From: an uncultured Oscillospiraceae bacterium
GTDB taxonomy: Bacteria; Bacillota; Clostridia; Oscillospirales; Oscillospiraceae
Direction of reading: 5' to 3'
Length of the DNA stretch: 13,775 bases
Assembly: GCA_900756495.1 (NCBI GenBank)
Contig: CAAEKI010000107.1
Location: 1-13,775, forward strand
In this document: piece by piece, positions 12,171 to 13,775 of the stretch
Layout of the letters: each line of letters opens with the position of its first letter
Position numbering within the stretch: position 1 is the first letter of the stretch
Program-made: the position numbers and the translations under genes
The notes under the pieces: generated by a model
Told to the model about the DNA's origin: nothing
What the model saw: the letters and a program-made list of their open reading frames with translations, nothing else
The model's database searches: none

Positions 12171-12421
12171 TATGCTTTATGCTCCATGTCGTGAATCCTG
12201 CGCTCGTGGTCGTCCAGGCGGTTGTCCTGCTCCTCATTGTGGTCCCACAGGCGCTTGTGGCTTTCCCGGCTGTGCTCGCTCTGCTCATCAAGCTCCCGCT
12301 CCAGCCGCTCCACCACCACCGTCAGCTTTGTGATGCTCTGCGTCAGGGAGACAATGGGCTTGATGACGGCAGCCCCAAGGCCCACCAGGGCGATGATCAC
12401 CGTGACTGTGGTCCACTCCAT
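12170..12421 (-). CDS. XhlA-like phage lysis protein (membrane anchor plus coiled coil)
   Basis: An 83-residue protein. The N-terminus (VTVIIALVGLGAAVIKPIVSL, about residues 6-26) is hydrophobic, followed by a highly charged helix with heptad-like repeats (LERELDEQSEHSRESHKRLWDHNEEQDNRLDDHERRIHDMEHK). This layout is like XhlA-type haemolysin/holin partners, though orientation is reversed from some XhlA proteins, in which the membrane segment is C-terminal. It starts 3 nt after the holin stop, with its RBS (GGAGGG) inside the end of the holin gene, so the two are co-translated. Last gene before the terminator. Confidence 0.7.
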   Translation of the reverse strand: MEWTTVTVIIALVGLGAAVIKPIVSLTQSITKLTVVVERLERELDEQSEHSRESHKRLWDHNEEQDNRLDDHERRIHDMEHKA

Positions 12422-12424
12422 CCT

Positions 12425-12682
12425 TTAGCCCTCCTTCGGCTTGTCGTAAGTAAGCGCCTGGGAGCTGTCGCCAACTCCCTTGGTGGTGGGGTCGGCCACA
12501 ATGCCCAGGATGGTCAGCACCGCGAACAGGGCGTTGACCACGGCCAGCAGCTTGTCCCCCAGCTCACCCAGGTCCAGAGTATACCCAAATACAGCCGCCA
12601 CCACCTGTACCAGCAGCAGCGCCGCTGGGATGAGCCCCAGCCAGAAGGTCTTGTTCTTGATTCGGACGGTCCAGTTGATCAT
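12425..12682 (-). CDS. Phage holin, phi-LC3 family
   Basis: An 85-residue membrane protein that permeabilises the host membrane for endolysin release. MINWTVRIKNKTFWLGLIPAALLLVQ and the second segment LLAVVNALFAVLTILGIVADPTTKGVGDSS are the family signature, with two membrane segments (about 13-33 and 45-62) and a polar C-terminus ending YDKPKEG. AGGAGAGGG lies before the ATG, 13 nt after the endolysin stop. Intact and of normal length. Confidence 0.93.
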   Translation of the reverse strand: MINWTVRIKNKTFWLGLIPAALLLVQVVAAVFGYTLDLGELGDKLLAVVNALFAVLTILGIVADPTTKGVGDSSQALTYDKPKEG

Positions 12683-12695
12683 AATCCCTCTCCTC

Positions 12696-13775
12696 TCAGA
12701 GCGTATTGGCCCACTTAATCAGCAGAGCCTGTACATTTTCAGCCGAATATGTCCCCGCTTTCCAGTAGTCCGGGCTGTTAATCATCCCGGCTTCGGCCAG
12801 CCTGTCCACGGCGGTGTCCAGCGCAGATACGGCTGGCTCCTCTCCCCGGCACAGGGCCAAAAACGCCTCCCAGGCTCCCGGAGTAGCCCGGATTGTCCTG
12901 GGGCAGTCCTTGCCGTTCCAGTGGTTGTGCTGGACCACATGGCCGATGTCGATGCCGTGCTCCGCCATGAGCAGGCGCACCAGGGCGGCGGCGTTGGCCT
13001 GGGCGGCGGCAAAGTCGCCCCCAGCGTTGACGCACAGCTCGATGCCGATGCTGGTTCTGTTGCCGGGGCCGTTAGCACCATCCCCGGCATGATAGGCCCG
13101 CTCTCCATCGGGCAGGTGCTGGACAATGGCGTGGTCATCCACCGTGTAGTGCCAGCTCACCATAGCCTGCTCCCCGGCGGCGCTGTCCAGATAGCTCCCG
13201 TGGGCCGCCGCATCGGCGCCCCTGGCCGTGTTGCCGGTTTCGTGGATGGTGATGTACGTGCAGGGATTGGCTCCGCCCGGACGGTTGCCGGCCTCCCGCG
13301 GGATCAGATGCTCCCGGATGGCGATGCCGTTGTCTGTAACCCGCCGGGGGGCCTCCACGGGCTCCAGATAGGCCAGGGACACCCAGCCCCTGTCCGTCCT
13401 CCCCCATCCGTTTTGCTCCTCCAGGATACTCACCACAGCCCCGCAGGCATAGGCCCCGGACTTGCCGTAGCCTGTCCCCGGTCCGCTGCGGATATTAAGC
13501 CCGATGGCGGGCGTCACCTGATACTGCTTTCCCACTGTGTCCTCCGTTTCCGTCTGTGTCTCCAGCTTGACCAGTATGATGTTGTGTACCTTCCGGGAGC
13601 TGACGATTTTGCCGCCGTCACCAAAATCGCACTGGCTGGAGCCGCCGCCGTCCAGCATGACGGCGCTCTCCCACCCGGCGGCGGACAGTTCGTCCCGCAG
13701 CTCCTCCGGGGTGGCCGCGTCCGCCGTGCCGTCCCCGCTGCACCAGAGCATCAGGCAGCCGTCCCGGATCCCTAT
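12696..13775 (-). CDS. Prophage endolysin: glycosidase-like + SH3 + Amidase_2 (5' end cut by window edge)
   Basis: The frame is open through the right edge (IGIRDGCL precedes the first Met, at 13751). Numbering from that Met, residues 1-60 are the end of a phosphodiester-glycosidase (NAGPA-like) domain with VMLDGGGSSQ (31-40). A bacterial SH3 domain follows (about 80-131; GLNIRSGPGTGYGKSG, GWGRTDRGWV). Residues about 142-302 are an Amidase_2 (N-acetylmuramoyl-L-alanine amidase) domain; likely zinc ligands are H170 in YITIHETGN, H275 in VVQHNHWNGKDCP, and C283. A 45-residue tail (SALDTAVDRLAEAGMINSP...) may bind cell wall. It cleaves the amide between MurNAc and the stem peptide. First visible gene of the lysis cassette, directly before the holin. 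Confidence 0.92.
   Translation of the reverse strand: MGIRDGCLMLWCSGDGTADAATPEELRDELSAAGWESAVMLDGGGSSQCDFGDGGKIVSSRKVHNIILVKLETQTETEDTVGKQYQVTPAIGLNIRSGPGTGYGKSGAYACGAVVSILEEQNGWGRTDRGWVSLAYLEPVEAPRRVTDNGIAIREHLIPREAGNRPGGANPCTYITIHETGNTARGADAAAHGSYLDSAAGEQAMVSWHYTVDDHAIVQHLPDGERAYHAGDGANGPGNRTSIGIELCVNAGGDFAAAQANAAALVRLLMAEHGIDIGHVVQHNHWNGKDCPRTIRATPGAWEAFLALCRGEEPAVSALDTAVDRLAEAGMINSPDYWKAGTYSAENVQALLIKWANTL

Noticed and set aside
1..13775. CRISPR array, transposase or insertion sequence
   Set aside because: No regularly spaced repeats, no DDE/serine transposase frames and no terminal inverted repeats with target duplications were seen.

Overview
The window is GC-rich (roughly 60%) Gram-positive DNA. 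Gene content suggests a gut-type clostridium of the Oscillospiraceae (Flavonifractor/Intestinimonas-like). The grounds are a long Firmicutes-type SRP RNA directly upstream of dnaX, then a YbaB-family gene; strong AGGAGG-type ribosome binding sites; a phi-LC3-type holin; and a pyrogallol-transhydroxylase-like molybdoenzyme. The genus is an inference; nothing in the window fixes it.

Left block (1-3485). A large molybdopterin enzyme is read leftward and runs off the left edge. It resembles the large subunit of pyrogallol-phloroglucinol transhydroxylase but carries about 130 extra N-terminal residues that look SCP2-like. Divergent from it is a GntR/FadR-type (FCD) regulator. The 230-bp gap holds two good back-to-back promoters and two copies of a two-block motif in swapped order, so the regulator probably controls both itself and the enzyme. 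A perfect 22-bp hairpin ends the regulator gene and separates it from the next block.

Housekeeping block (3509-8635). Read leftward: SRP RNA, dnaX (TTG start), a YbaB/EbfC-family gene, then a small FUSC/aromatic-acid-exporter-like membrane protein, a DUF362 protein with two 4Fe-4S motifs, and deoC. scr-dnaX-ybaB is the order known from Bacillus, but recR, which normally follows, is absent. A tRNA-Ala(CGC) gene is divergent from the SRP RNA and is closed by a strong terminator.

Transition zone (8640-10180). This holds a small ribbon-helix-helix gene with a palindrome over its promoter, a small coiled-coil gene with its own promoter and terminator, a frameshifted phage-type small gene, the broken C-terminal tail of a tyrosine recombinase, and a 50-nt tRNA-Pro(GGG) 3' fragment on the minus strand. 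The fragment is best read as an attachment-site core, followed by tandem 11-bp repeats.

Prophage end (10180-13775). An SRAP/YedK-like peptidase and a UvrX-like Y-family polymerase are divergent, with a LexA-box-like site at the polymerase start. Facing them is the end of a lysis cassette: an endolysin fusing a phosphodiester-glycosidase-like domain, SH3 and Amidase_2 (running off the right edge), a phi-LC3 holin and an XhlA-like coiled-coil membrane protein. A bidirectional terminator separates the two sides. The layout (att, DNA-damage cargo, lysis genes) fits one end of a prophage in or near a tRNA-Pro site.
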